A stretch of DNA of 64,000 nucleotides from Fervidibacter canadensis (GTDB lineage Bacteria > Armatimonadota > Fervidibacteria > Fervidibacterales > Fervidibacteraceae): contig JBGOEJ010000002.1 in NCBI GenBank assembly GCA_041446545.1, forward strand, positions 124,001 through 188,000, given 5' to 3'. Position numbers and translations under genes: made by a program. The notes under the pieces are model-generated. The model saw only the letters and a program-made list of their open reading frames with translations. It did not search any database and was not told the origin of the DNA. Every line of letters starts with the position of its first letter. Positions within the stretch are counted from its first letter, which is position 1. Shown here piece by piece: positions 34,480 to 42,969 of the stretch.

Positions 34480-35085
34480 TCACGACGGCGTTGGCGTTTT
34501 TGGTCGCTGCCGCTTTTCGCCACCTTTCAGCAGGTCAGGAAACGCAAGAAGTTCGTCTGTCAGCAGCGGCAACAGGGTTTGGGCGCGATCGGTCAAGTGA
34601 TAGCGCACTTGCACGGGACGAGTTGGGACAATTTCGCGGCGCACCAAACCCAACGCTTCCAACTTCGCCAACCGTTCAAACAACGATTTGTCGGCGATTT
34701 TGAGCCACGCCTGCAAGCCTTTGGGGCGACGGGGATGTTGCGCCAGCAGTCGCAAGATGGCAACCATGTAGCGACAACGCAACACCGCTGTCAATTCGTC
34801 CAGCGTCAAACCGCTCTCCATCAACCTTTTCGCCCACTTCGCCACGACCCTACCTGACGGGGTGAGCCGATACTCGGTGTGGCGGGGAAAGCCGTCAAAG
34901 GCGATGCGTTCAACGAAGTTGAGGCGCTCCAACTTGCGCAAACGCTGCCAAAGCACCTTGAAAGCCAACTCAGGATAGCGGCGCAAGATTTGCGACGGAC
35001 GGCAATACCCGTCGTGAAGGGCTGCCAACACTGCCACGCTCCATTTGCATCGCAACACATCCCTCCAACCGTCCAAGTTTTCCAT
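34480..35085 (-). CDS. Tandem HxlR-type winged-helix regulator
   Basis: 201 aa built from two HxlR-like winged-helix domains in tandem (about residues 5-95 and 96-185). Each repeats the same order: Cys-Arg-x-x-x-hydrophobic start (LRCKWSVAVLAAL and LRCRYMVAILRLL), a recognition region (FKVLWQRLRKLERLNFV and KSLFERLAKLEALGLV) and a wing ending in YRLTPSGR / YHLTDRAQ. Normal HxlR proteins have one domain and dimerise, so this may be a covalent pseudo-dimer. Each half has a Cys near its start, which could sense redox or electrophiles as in some relatives. It is divergent from cytochrome P460 (146 bp between starts), its likely target. GAGGTGACGGCGG precedes the ATG. Confidence 0.8.
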   Translation of the reverse strand: MENLDGWRDVLRCKWSVAVLAALHDGYCRPSQILRRYPELAFKVLWQRLRKLERLNFVERIAFDGFPRHTEYRLTPSGRVVAKWAKRLMESGLTLDELTAVLRCRYMVAILRLLAQHPRRPKGLQAWLKIADKSLFERLAKLEALGLVRREIVPTRPVQVRYHLTDRAQTLLPLLTDELLAFPDLLKGGEKRQRPKTPTPS

Positions 35086-35186
35086 CCGCCGTCACCTCAG
35101 CAGGCAATCGCAAAGTTACTGCTCGGTAAGGGACTTCCCGTATGGTGCGTTATTGCCAATGGGTGTTGCGCCGATAAAGTTTGCCA

Positions 35187-35207
35187 TGCGGCAAGAAACC
35201 TGCCGCA
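35187..35207. promoter_or_regulatory. Inverted repeat upstream of cytochrome P460
   Basis: TGCGGCA (35187-35193) and TGCCGCA (35201-35207) form a perfect 7-bp inverted repeat with a 7-nt spacer, 23 bp before the P460 start. It could be the operator of the divergent HxlR-type regulator or an mRNA leader hairpin. Confidence 0.45.
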
Positions 35208-35230
35208 CGAAAAAAACTTGTGGTGAGGTG

Positions 35231-35731
35231 ATGGTCATGCGTTGGCAGGTATGGTGCGGCATAGCGATAATCGGTGCATGGGCAGTGGCGTTGATGGCGC
35301 AACAAGCCAAAGCGCCCGTGCCGACGAAGGAACCCAAAGGTTGGCGGGATTGGACGCACATCACGACGGGCGTCATTTACAGCGACAAGCATCCACTTTT
35401 TAAGGACTTTGGCGGCGTTCATCACATCTATGCCAACAAAATCGCCACTCAGGCTTACAAGCGCGGCGCCAACAAGTTTCCCGACGGCAGCGTCATCGTC
35501 TTCGTGCTTTACGAGGCGAAAGATGAAAACGGGATGTTTGTAGCGGGCGGAAAGAAAGTCGTGGCAATCATGATCAAGGACAGCAAGCGCTATGGGAAAA
35601 CGGGCGGTTGGGGTTGGCAGGCATGGGATGCAACGGGCAAGGCGTTGGTGACTGACCCGACCAACCAGTGCGTCGGCTGTCACTTGAAGGTGCTCGGCCG
35701 CGATTTGGTGTTCAGCCGATGGACGCCGTAA
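35231..35731 (+). CDS. Cytochrome P460-family haem protein
   Basis: 166 aa. A signal peptide (residues 1-24, GIAIIGAWAVALMAQ) is followed by a P460-type domain: GWRDWTHITTGVIYSDKHPLFKDFGGVHHIYAN, VIVFVLYEAK and a C-terminal CVGCH haem-attachment motif (C-x2-C-H). The family includes hydroxylamine- or nitric oxide-oxidising enzymes and related c-type cytochromes of unknown role, exported to the periplasm or outer face. Its length equals that of minimal P460 proteins. The ATG at 35231 follows GGTGAGGTG. It is divergent from a tandem HxlR regulator and convergent with an HtrA protease gene. Confidence 0.82.
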   Translation: MVMRWQVWCGIAIIGAWAVALMAQQAKAPVPTKEPKGWRDWTHITTGVIYSDKHPLFKDFGGVHHIYANKIATQAYKRGANKFPDGSVIVFVLYEAKDENGMFVAGGKKVVAIMIKDSKRYGKTGGWGWQAWDATGKALVTDPTNQCVGCHLKVLGRDLVFSRWTP

Positions 35732-35740
35732 AAGTCGTCT

Positions 35741-36883
35741 TCAACGCATTCGCCGCAGTAAGTCTTGAATCGGCACCCACTCAGGACGGACGGAGACATC
35801 CAACGAGCGTCCGTCCCGAAAGATGCGCAATTGGACAGATTGCCCTTTCCGTGCCGCTTGACGGACGACAGAGCGCAAATGTCCTGTGTCCTTGACAGGC
35901 TGACCATTGATAGCGACGATGATGTCGTCCTGCCGCAACCCGACGCGAGCGGCAGGGAGATTGCTCATAACTTCGCTGATGCGCAAGGCTCGTTCAACGG
36001 GGAGATTGAGGCGGCGTCGCTCCTCGTCGGGGAGCATCTCGTAACTGACGCCTAAAATGGGTTGACGCACTCGCTGATGGCGCAATAGTTGCTCCACGAC
36101 ATCACGGACGGTTTCAATGGGGATGGCGAAGGCGATGCCTTGCGCACCAGGGCGCATGGCGACATTGATGCCGACGACTTCGCCTTTGCTGTTGACCAAA
36201 GCACCGCCACTGTTGCCGGGGTTGATGGCGGCATCTGTTTGGATAAGGTCATCCAGCAAGACACTTTCGTCGGGTAACCGCCGTCCCTTGGCGCTGACGA
36301 CGCCGACGGTGACGGTGTTGGAAAAGCCGAAGGGGTTGCCGATGGCGATCACCCATGCCCCCTCTTTCAAGGTCTCCGATGAACCGAATTTGGCTTCGGG
36401 AAGGTTGCGGGCGGGGACTTGAAGGACAGCGATATCCATGTGAGGTTCGCTGCCAATCACTTGAGCGCGGAAGCGACGCCCGTCCCTCAAAGTGACGAAA
36501 AGTTCTTTGGCGCCTTCAGTGACATGGTAGTTAGTGACGATGAGCCCTCGTCGCCCGTCAAAGATGACGCCCGCGCCTGCGTTTTGCTCGGTGGGAAGGT
36601 TGCGCTCCGTCGTTTCAATGCTGACGACGGCTTGACCGACCTTTTCCACAATCGGCACCCAAAAATCAACAGGCGAAAGGGTAGCGGAAGGGGGAAGCGT
36701 TTCCGAAGGGGCAGAACGGGCAAGGGTAGAGACGGAACGGACGGAGGGTGTCTGAGAAAGGTCACGGCGCTCGTGAAAGGCTTCTTGGTAACCCATTTGT
36801 CGCCCTAACAAGACCAATCCCGCTCCCACGAACATTCCCACAAGCCAAAGCCCAAGGTCTCGCCAAAGATGATGCCCGTTCAT
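35741..36883 (-). CDS. HtrA/DegP-family serine protease with one PDZ domain
   Basis: 380 aa from the ATG at 36883 (site AAGGAGCG upstream). One N-terminal membrane anchor (LWLVGMFVGAGLVLLG) precedes the trypsin-like protease with an intact triad: His in VTNYHV, Asp in HMDIAVLQV and Ser in NSGGALV. One PDZ domain follows (about 280-370). It degrades or chaperones misfolded exported proteins. It is the last gene of the dnaK-to-hspR block, 30 bp after hspR, so it is probably controlled by the same heat-shock regulator. A second HtrA (39315-40880) lies in the same block. Confidence 0.93.
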   Translation of the reverse strand: MNGHHLWRDLGLWLVGMFVGAGLVLLGRQMGYQEAFHERRDLSQTPSVRSVSTLARSAPSETLPPSATLSPVDFWVPIVEKVGQAVVSIETTERNLPTEQNAGAGVIFDGRRGLIVTNYHVTEGAKELFVTLRDGRRFRAQVIGSEPHMDIAVLQVPARNLPEAKFGSSETLKEGAWVIAIGNPFGFSNTVTVGVVSAKGRRLPDESVLLDDLIQTDAAINPGNSGGALVNSKGEVVGINVAMRPGAQGIAFAIPIETVRDVVEQLLRHQRVRQPILGVSYEMLPDEERRRLNLPVERALRISEVMSNLPAARVGLRQDDIIVAINGQPVKDTGHLRSVVRQAARKGQSVQLRIFRDGRSLDVSVRPEWVPIQDLLRRMR

Positions 36884-36912
36884 GGAAGGTCGCTCCTTCT
36901 CTTTGGGTGGGC

Positions 36913-37371
36913 TTAAGGGATGTCTTTGCGCAGGGAAATTTTGACGCGCTTGGCGATAGGGGCTCGTTGCCAAAGACGCATCGGGAAGGAGCGTTGCCGC
37001 ACGAACTCTTCCCAATAATCGGCGACCAGTTGGGCAGCCAGTTGCTCTGCTTCTTCCCGAACGGCTTGTTGGAAGCGCTTGCGCCACTTCGCCAATTCTG
37101 CTTCTAACTCCTCAATGCGCGCCATCAACTTGAAGACAACTTCCACACCTGCCAAGTTGACGCCCATCCCTTGCGTCAGTTCCTGAATTTTGCGGATGCG
37201 CTCAATGTCCGCCTCCGAATAGAGCCGATTGCCGTGCTCATTGCGGCGGGGCTTGACCAAGCCTAACCGCTCGTAAAGGCGCAAGGTTTGAGGGTGCAAA
37301 TTAAGCATGCGGGCGACGACGCTGATGGCGTAAAAACGCTCCTGCGTCGGTTCTGTCTTGCGGCGGGGCAC
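36913..37371 (-). CDS. hspR: HspR, MerR-family heat-shock repressor
   Basis: 152 aa. The winged-helix start (YAISVVARMLNLHPQTLRLYERLGLVKPRR) with NRLYSEADIERIRKIQELT and MGVNLAGVEVVFKL is the HspR signature within the MerR family. A long helix (about 85-130) and a basic tail follow. HspR represses dnaK-type operons and is released when DnaK is busy with unfolded protein. The start is GTG at 37371 after GGAGGTGAGAGGAA. It follows dnaJ by 16 bp. No classic HspR operator was found upstream of dnaK or clpB, so its binding site here may be divergent. Confidence 0.92.
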   Translation of the reverse strand: MPRRKTEPTQERFYAISVVARMLNLHPQTLRLYERLGLVKPRRNEHGNRLYSEADIERIRKIQELTQGMGVNLAGVEVVFKLMARIEELEAELAKWRKRFQQAVREEAEQLAAQLVADYWEEFVRQRSFPMRLWQRAPIAKRVKISLRKDIP

Positions 37372-37387
37372 TTCCTCTCACCTCCTT

Positions 37388-38542
37388 TCAACGGCGGGGT
37401 TGCCACAAAGTGGCTCGGGGATTTTCTGGACGCAACCGTTGCAACTCTTCAATCAACTGGCGCTCCCGCAGAGTCAAATTGCGGGGGACGACGATTTTGA
37501 CCCGCACATACAAATCGCCTCGCCCACCCGTCCGTTTGGGCATTCCCAAACCCGCAAGGCGCAAAAGTTGCCCGCTTTGCGTCCCCGGCGGGATGCGCAC
37601 CTTCACCTTGCCATCCAAAGTCGGGACTTCCATCTCCGCCCCCAAAGCGGCTTCGGCAAAGGTGATGGGGACTTCGCAATAAAGGTCATCGCCTTTTCGC
37701 TCAAAGAAAGGGTGGGGACGGATTTTGATGCGCAAGTAAAGGTCGCCCGCAAGACCGCCATCGCGCCCTTGCGCTCCTTGTCCCGTTAACCGCAACACCG
37801 TCCCATCCTCCACACCGGCAGGGATGCGCACTTCCACCGACCGCCTCCCTGTCACAGTGCCCGTCCCTTGACAACGAGAGCAGCGCGTTTCCAAGATGAC
37901 GCCCTCACCCCGACAGCGGGAGCAGGTGGCACCGATGCTGAAAAAGCCACGAACTTGTTGGACGACGCCGCTGCCGCCGCAAGTCGGACAGGGACGGACG
38001 GTGCCACCTTCGCCGCGACATTGCGGGCAAGGTTCTTCCGATGGGATGACGACCCGCTTCGTCGTTCCGAAGGCAGCATCTTCCAAGTCAATCTCCAACT
38101 CCAATTCCACATCGCGCCCCCGTTGGGTGCGGGTGCGGCGGGAGCGGGCTCGGGTCGCCGTGCCGCCACCCAAAAGGTCGCTAAACCATTCGCCCAATGA
38201 ACCGAACAAATCCCGCCAGTCGCTAAATTCCCACTCAAACCCTTCGCTGGTCGGCGGCACCCAAGGGGTGCTTTCCACATCAATGCCTTGTTGCTTTGCC
38301 TGCCATGCCGCCCGCCAGTTGTGCCCGAAGCGGTCGTAAAGGCGACGCTTTTCAGGGTCGGACAAAACTTCGTAGGCTTCCTGAATTTCCTTGAACCGCT
38401 CTTCGGCTTCCTTTTTGTTGGGGTTCAAGTCGGGATGATACTGGCGCACCAAGCGCCGATAGGCTTGCTTGATTTCCTTGTCCGTCGCATCCCGTGAGAC
38501 ACCCAAGATTTCGTAGTAGTCTCGCTGCACCTTTTGGGGCAT
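37388..38542 (-). CDS. dnaJ: Chaperone DnaJ
   Basis: 384 aa. The J-domain has HPD at His36-Asp38. The usual Gly/Phe-rich linker is partly replaced by an aromatic, Trp-rich stretch (about 85-125). The zinc-finger domain has four C-x2-C-x-G-x-G-type repeats (CPQCRGEG, CPTCGGSG, CSRCRGEG, CSRCQGTG), followed by the two C-terminal substrate-binding domains. This is a type I DnaJ that delivers clients to DnaK. GATGAGGTGATG precedes the ATG. Confidence 0.96.
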   Translation of the reverse strand: MPQKVQRDYYEILGVSRDATDKEIKQAYRRLVRQYHPDLNPNKKEAEERFKEIQEAYEVLSDPEKRRLYDRFGHNWRAAWQAKQQGIDVESTPWVPPTSEGFEWEFSDWRDLFGSLGEWFSDLLGGGTATRARSRRTRTQRGRDVELELEIDLEDAAFGTTKRVVIPSEEPCPQCRGEGGTVRPCPTCGGSGVVQQVRGFFSIGATCSRCRGEGVILETRCSRCQGTGTVTGRRSVEVRIPAGVEDGTVLRLTGQGAQGRDGGLAGDLYLRIKIRPHPFFERKGDDLYCEVPITFAEAALGAEMEVPTLDGKVKVRIPPGTQSGQLLRLAGLGMPKRTGGRGDLYVRVKIVVPRNLTLRERQLIEELQRLRPENPRATLWQPRR

Positions 38543-38564
38543 CGGGACATCACCTCATCGCCTT

Positions 38565-38918
38565 TCAAAATTCCTTTGCTTTCCGCTCAAAGGTAACCTC
38601 GTGGGTATCACCGTCCAAAAGCATCCGATAGCCTCGCAACATTTCCAAACCGACCAAGGCTTCGTCAGCGTTTGTCAGAGAGATATTAACTTCACGAACT
38701 TCCCCCAAAAACTGCACCTTGCCCCGAAACAGCAACTCACGGACAACTCGTCCATCGGCATACTCCACAAACTCCCGACCGACAAGTTCCAACCCCAAGT
38801 TGACAGCGATGCTGACAGGCAAGCACACAGCACCATCAAAGCCTGTATCCACCACCGCTCTCAGCCGCTCCATCCGCCGTCGTCGTCCCCAAATGGCAAT
38901 TTCCATATACGCCGCCAT
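38565..38918 (-). CDS. Clan AA retropepsin-like aspartic protease (AF_0612-type)
   Basis: 117 aa. The catalytic motif is VVDTGFDGAVCLP (Asp-Thr-Gly), placed as in the small, dimeric clan AA protease families of archaea and bacteria. The later segment VGLEMLRGYRMLLDG corresponds to the conserved hydrophobic-Gly motif of the fold. The natural substrate is unknown. It overlaps nothing and is 18 bp downstream of the small hypothetical gene that often accompanies this family. Its place inside a chaperone operon is unusual. Confidence 0.82.
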   Translation of the reverse strand: MAAYMEIAIWGRRRRMERLRAVVDTGFDGAVCLPVSIAVNLGLELVGREFVEYADGRVVRELLFRGKVQFLGEVREVNISLTNADEALVGLEMLRGYRMLLDGDTHEVTFERKAKEF

Positions 38919-38936
38919 CGCTACCCTCCTTCGGGT

Positions 38937-39209
38937 TCATTTGTGCCTTAGCCGCATCGTCGGACCTCCATCAGCGCGAATGAGCAGCGCCAGTTTGCCT
39001 GGGAAACGGCGGCGAAACTCCCGAACGGCATCTTCCCTCGTCTTCGCCACGACATAGCCTCCGCTTTCAGGTTCAATGGCGACGATGTGGTCGGCTTTTT
39101 CGGGCAAGAGCAAGGGTTGAATTTCCTTCAACCGCTCCAAACCCTTCCGTTCAAAAGTCGCCCAATCTATGACTGGCGACCGATTTGTCACGCCTTTGCG
39201 CTTGGGCAT
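38937..39209 (-). CDS. Small partner protein of the retropepsin-like protease
   Basis: 90 aa. The C-terminal half (HIVAIEPESGGYVVAKTREDAVREFRRRFPGKLALLIRADGG) resembles small beta-alpha-beta proteins of the DUF5678 type that lie next to retropepsin-like genes in archaea, cyanobacteria and other thermophiles. The Gly-Gly-Tyr-Val and Ala-x-x-Phe-Arg elements match that pattern. The N-terminus is helical and basic. Its role is unknown, possibly an inhibitor, substrate or partner of the protease. Confidence 0.65.
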   Translation of the reverse strand: MPKRKGVTNRSPVIDWATFERKGLERLKEIQPLLLPEKADHIVAIEPESGGYVVAKTREDAVREFRRRFPGKLALLIRADGGPTMRLRHK

Positions 39210-39314
39210 TGCCTTTCACTCCACTCCTCGTTTAAAGGCGGGCAGAGGCGAGCCGACGAACAAAGCCCTCCTCGCCCGCCCTTACCTTCGCACCTTTGTC
39301 GTCGTTAAGGAGGC

Positions 39315-40880
39315 TCACTGTTCAGGAGGGATGACGAGCATCGTCATCCCGCTCTCTCGTCGGAGGGTGACGGGAACGGAACGAGTTGGACGGATGTTGC
39401 GAGTGACCCGAACGAAATCGGCGACAGAGTGGATTTCCTGATTGGCGATGACGGTGATGACATCGCCTTGACGAATGCCCGCCCGAGCCGCTGGCGAACC
39501 CGACCGCACCGCCAAGACGACGACCCCTCGCACATCGTCAGGCAAGTTCAACTGACGACGCAATTGGTCGGTTAATTCGCCGACGAGCAAGCCTCGCCAC
39601 TCGCTTTCCCTTCTGGTCGCCGCTGCCAGCGCTTCCTCGGTCAGTTCACCAATTTGCGCATTAACGGTCATCTCTTTACCGTCCCGAAGGATTTTGAGGG
39701 AGACAGTGGTGCCGGGCGCGGTGCGCCCGACAAGGCTTTGAAGGTGAGCGATGTTGCGAATGGGCGTGCCGTTGTATTCCAAGATGACATCCTTGGGCTT
39801 CAAACCCGCCTTTTCAGCGGGGGAATTGGGGATGACTTCTTCAACCACGACGCCTCTCAACTCCTTCAATCCCAACGCCGCTGGGTCAGGCACATCTTCC
39901 ACATCCCGCAACTCCACGCCCAACCACCCCCGAACGACCTTGCCCCGCTTGAGCAATTGCTCCATGACGAATTTGGCAGTGTTGATGGGAATGGCGAAGC
40001 CGATGCCGATGCTTCCGCCTGTCGGCGAAAGGATGGCAGTGTTGATGCCGATGACTTCGCCCCGAATGTTGCAGAGCGGTCCGCCACTGTTGCCCTGATT
40101 GATGGCAGCATCGGTCTGAATGAACTCGGTGTAGCCGATGCCTGCGCCTGTTTCCTTAGGGCTGCGCCCGATGGCACTGACGACACCGACGGTCATCGTC
40201 TGCCGCAGCCCAAAGGGATTGCCCAAGGCAATCGCCCAATCGCCCACCCGCACCTTGTCGCTGTCGCCCAAAGTGGCAGGGACAAGGCGGGTGTTGCCCG
40301 GCTCAATCTTCAGGACGGCGATGTCCGTGAACTCATCCGCTCCGACGAGTTTTGCCTCAAAGCGCTGGTTGTCCCATAAGGCGACGACGATGCGGTCAAC
40401 GCCATCAATAACATGGCGGTTAGTCAGGATGTAGCCGTCCGCGCTGACGATGACACCAGAGCCACGCGGGGCTAATTCGGATTGTGACGGTTGCCTGCGC
40501 TCTTGCGGTCGTTCCTCTGGCGAAGGGATGCCCCGCTCAAAAAAGCGGCGGAAAAACTCCTCAAAGGGGTCGGGACCTGGCGTGGGTGGGAAGCGAAAAC
40601 GAAAGACGGGCGCTGATGGGCGCGGGGCTAAGATGGTAACGGTAGACGGCTCCACCTTTTGCGCCACCCACCCAAACGCCTCTTGTAACGCTTCCGCAAT
40701 CCGCAAGGCTTCTCTGGGGGGTGCTACGGTCATCGGCGCAGAGGGAGTTGTTTGCGCTGTCAAGCCAGAAGGGAAGGGGGTCAACCATCGGCTCACAAAA
40801 GCCCCCACGACAAACGCCATCAGCACGGTGAGTGCCAGCACCATCGCTTGTTGGCGCGGCGTTGACATCCACTGACGCAT
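39315..40880 (-). CDS. HtrA/DegQ-family serine protease with two PDZ domains
   Basis: 521 aa. One N-terminal membrane segment (residues 13-30) and a linker are followed by the protease with an intact triad: His in LTNRHVIDG, Asp in FTDIAVLKI and Ser in NQGNSGGPL. Two PDZ domains (about 315-410 and 430-515) follow. Two PDZ domains match DegP/DegQ; the protein is periplasmic or outer-face and handles misfolded proteins. It sits directly downstream of dnaK, in the place where grpE usually sits in dnaK-grpE-dnaJ-hspR operons. Confidence 0.95.
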   Translation of the reverse strand: MRQWMSTPRQQAMVLALTVLMAFVVGAFVSRWLTPFPSGLTAQTTPSAPMTVAPPREALRIAEALQEAFGWVAQKVEPSTVTILAPRPSAPVFRFRFPPTPGPDPFEEFFRRFFERGIPSPEERPQERRQPSQSELAPRGSGVIVSADGYILTNRHVIDGVDRIVVALWDNQRFEAKLVGADEFTDIAVLKIEPGNTRLVPATLGDSDKVRVGDWAIALGNPFGLRQTMTVGVVSAIGRSPKETGAGIGYTEFIQTDAAINQGNSGGPLCNIRGEVIGINTAILSPTGGSIGIGFAIPINTAKFVMEQLLKRGKVVRGWLGVELRDVEDVPDPAALGLKELRGVVVEEVIPNSPAEKAGLKPKDVILEYNGTPIRNIAHLQSLVGRTAPGTTVSLKILRDGKEMTVNAQIGELTEEALAAATRRESEWRGLLVGELTDQLRRQLNLPDDVRGVVVLAVRSGSPAARAGIRQGDVITVIANQEIHSVADFVRVTRNIRPTRSVPVTLRRESGMTMLVIPPEQ

Positions 40881-40903
40881 CCTTTGTCACCCTCCTTATG
40901 GAA

Positions 40904-40952
40904 GGAGCGAAGGGGGAGGGGCAGTCGCTTCTTTGCCCGCCCCCTTCGCTCC
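40904..40952 (-). terminator. Strong hairpin between dnaK and htrA
   Basis: GGAGCGAAGGGGG (40904-40916) and CCCCCTTCGCTCC (40940-40952) are a perfect 13-bp inverted repeat with a nested GGGC/GCCC pairing. It starts 10 bp after the dnaK stop. No T-tract follows on the minus strand, so it may slow readthrough or protect the dnaK mRNA end and not end transcription fully, lowering expression of downstream genes. Confidence 0.6.
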
Positions 40953-40961
40953 TGCGTCTCG

Positions 40962-42869
40962 TTAGTCGGCGGGTTTGTAGTCGGCGTCAATGACCTCGCC
41001 GCCTGTCGTCGCCTCTCGCCGTGTCTCGCCGCCCATACCGCTGCCCGTCGCTTGTGTCGCTGCCCGATACAGTTGCTCGGAGACGCGGAACATCGCCTCC
41101 TTGAGTCGGTCAATGCCCATGCGGATGGCGGTGATGTCATCGCCTTTCATTCGCTCCCGCAGGTCATTGATCGCCGCTTCAATTGCCGACTTATCAGACG
41201 CACTGATGCGCTCGCCGTGCTCTTTCAAGGTCTTCTCCGCCGAGTAAATGAGCGCATCGGCTTCGTTGCGGGTTTCTGCCAGTTCGCGCATTCGGCGGTC
41301 TTGTTCGGCGAATTGCTCTGCCTCCCGAATCATCCGCTCAATCTCCTCGCGGGGCAGGTTGGTGGAGTCTTTGATGACGATGGACTGCTCTCGTCCTGTC
41401 GCCAAATCTTTTGCCGTCACATGCAGGATGCCGTTGGTGTCAATGTCAAAGGTGACCTCAATTTGAGGGACGCCGCGAGGCGCTGGCGGAATGCCTGTCA
41501 AGTAGAACTTGCCCAAACTGCGGTTGTCCTTTGCCAACGGGCGTTCACCCTGCAGCACATGGATTTCCACCGTCGTTTGACCGTCCGCTGCCGTCGTGAA
41601 GATTTCGCTCTTGCGGGTCGGGATGGTCGTGTTGCGGGGGATGAGAACCGTCATGACGCCGCCGAGGGTCTCAACGCCCAAAGACAGCGGGACGACGTCC
41701 AACAAAACGATGTCCTTCGTCTTGCCCGTCAAAACTGCCGCTTGAATTGCCGCACCGACGGCAACAACCTCGTCGGGGTTGACGCCTTTGTGGGGTTCTT
41801 TGCCCGTCAACTTGCGGACGAGTTCTTGCACCATCGGCATCCGCGTCGCACCGCCGACCAAGATAACCTCGTCAATTTGCGAGAGTTTGATGCCAGCATC
41901 CTGAAGGGCTTGCTTGAAGGGGCGTTCGCAACGCTCCAGCAAATCGCGGGTGAGTTCCTCAAACTTGGCGCGGGTGATGCGGACATTCAGGTGCAGCGGA
42001 CCTTTTTCGGGATGGAAACTGATGAAGGGCAGGTTAACCTCGGTCTCCAGCATGGACGAAAGTTCAATCTTCGCCTTTTCAGCGGCTTCCTTGAGCCGCT
42101 GTAAGGCTTGGCGGTCTTTGCGCAGGTCAATGCCGTGCTCGTTGGCGAAGATGTCGGCGAGGTAGTTCATCAACCGTTCGTCCCAGTCGTCGCCGCCCAA
42201 GTGGCTGTCGCCCGCCGTTGCCTTGACCTCAAAGACGCCCTCGCCGATTTCAAGGATGGACACATCAAAAGTGCCGCCGCCCAAGTCCCAGACCAAGATG
42301 AGCCCTTCCTTCTTCTTGTCAAAGCCATAGGCGAGGGCAGCAGCGGTCGGCTCAGGGATGATGCGCAAAACCTCTAAGCCAGCAATTTCGCCAGCATTTT
42401 TGGTGGCAGTGCGCTGGGCGCTGTCAAAGTAGGCGGGAACGGTGATGACCGCCTGCTTGATTTCTTCGCCCAAGTAGGCTTCAGCATCCTGCTTGAGTTT
42501 CTGCAGGACAAACGCCGAAATCTCTTCGGGTGTGAAGCGCTTGTTGCCCAAGGCAGGGATTTCCACCATCGGGATGTCGTTGGGACCTGGAACGACCTTG
42601 TAGGGAACGCGTCGGCGCTCCACTTCCGTCGCCGTGTAGGTGCGCCCGATGAAGCGTTTGATGGAATAGACGGTGTTTTCAGGGTTCAAAAGCGCCTGCC
42701 GCTTGGCAGGAATACCCACCAAGCGCTGCCCGTCTTTGGTAAAGGCGACGACGCTGGGTGTCAGGTTAGACCCTTCAGCGTTCGGAATGACCTTCACATT
42801 GCCATCGGCTTCCATCACCGCAATGACCGAGTTGGTCGTGCCCAAGTCAATGCCGACTGCCCGTGCCAT
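40962..42869 (-). CDS. dnaK: Chaperone DnaK (Hsp70)
   Basis: 635 aa, full length. Signatures: IDLGTTNS (phosphate 1), WDLGGGTFDVSILE (phosphate 2) and VILVGGATRMPMVQELV (adenosine). The substrate domain (about 385-500) and helical lid are complete, and the C-terminus is a short Gly/Arg-rich tail ending DADYKPAD. The ATG at 42869 follows GGAGGTGTCACCG. It heads a minus-strand block that ends with hspR and htrA. An A/T-rich perfect palindrome lies about 100 bp upstream. Confidence 0.97.
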   Translation of the reverse strand: MARAVGIDLGTTNSVIAVMEADGNVKVIPNAEGSNLTPSVVAFTKDGQRLVGIPAKRQALLNPENTVYSIKRFIGRTYTATEVERRRVPYKVVPGPNDIPMVEIPALGNKRFTPEEISAFVLQKLKQDAEAYLGEEIKQAVITVPAYFDSAQRTATKNAGEIAGLEVLRIIPEPTAAALAYGFDKKKEGLILVWDLGGGTFDVSILEIGEGVFEVKATAGDSHLGGDDWDERLMNYLADIFANEHGIDLRKDRQALQRLKEAAEKAKIELSSMLETEVNLPFISFHPEKGPLHLNVRITRAKFEELTRDLLERCERPFKQALQDAGIKLSQIDEVILVGGATRMPMVQELVRKLTGKEPHKGVNPDEVVAVGAAIQAAVLTGKTKDIVLLDVVPLSLGVETLGGVMTVLIPRNTTIPTRKSEIFTTAADGQTTVEIHVLQGERPLAKDNRSLGKFYLTGIPPAPRGVPQIEVTFDIDTNGILHVTAKDLATGREQSIVIKDSTNLPREEIERMIREAEQFAEQDRRMRELAETRNEADALIYSAEKTLKEHGERISASDKSAIEAAINDLRERMKGDDITAIRMGIDRLKEAMFRVSEQLYRAATQATGSGMGGETRREATTGGEVIDADYKPAD

Positions 42870-42969
42870 CGGTGACACCTCCTTGCGTAGGTTGGGTGCG
42901 TTGGGTTCGTGCCTTCTTGCCGTCCTCTCAATTACCCATTGACAGCATTGCACTAAACCCTTCCATCGG

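Noticed and set aside
35187..35207. Intrinsic terminator before cytochrome P460
   Set aside because: The stem is followed by an A-run, not a T-run, on the plus strand; an operator or leader hairpin is more likely.
40884..42104. 406-codon plus-strand open frame opposite dnaK
   Set aside because: Antisense dnaK frames are well-known false genes in G+C-rich genomes; no motif of its own.
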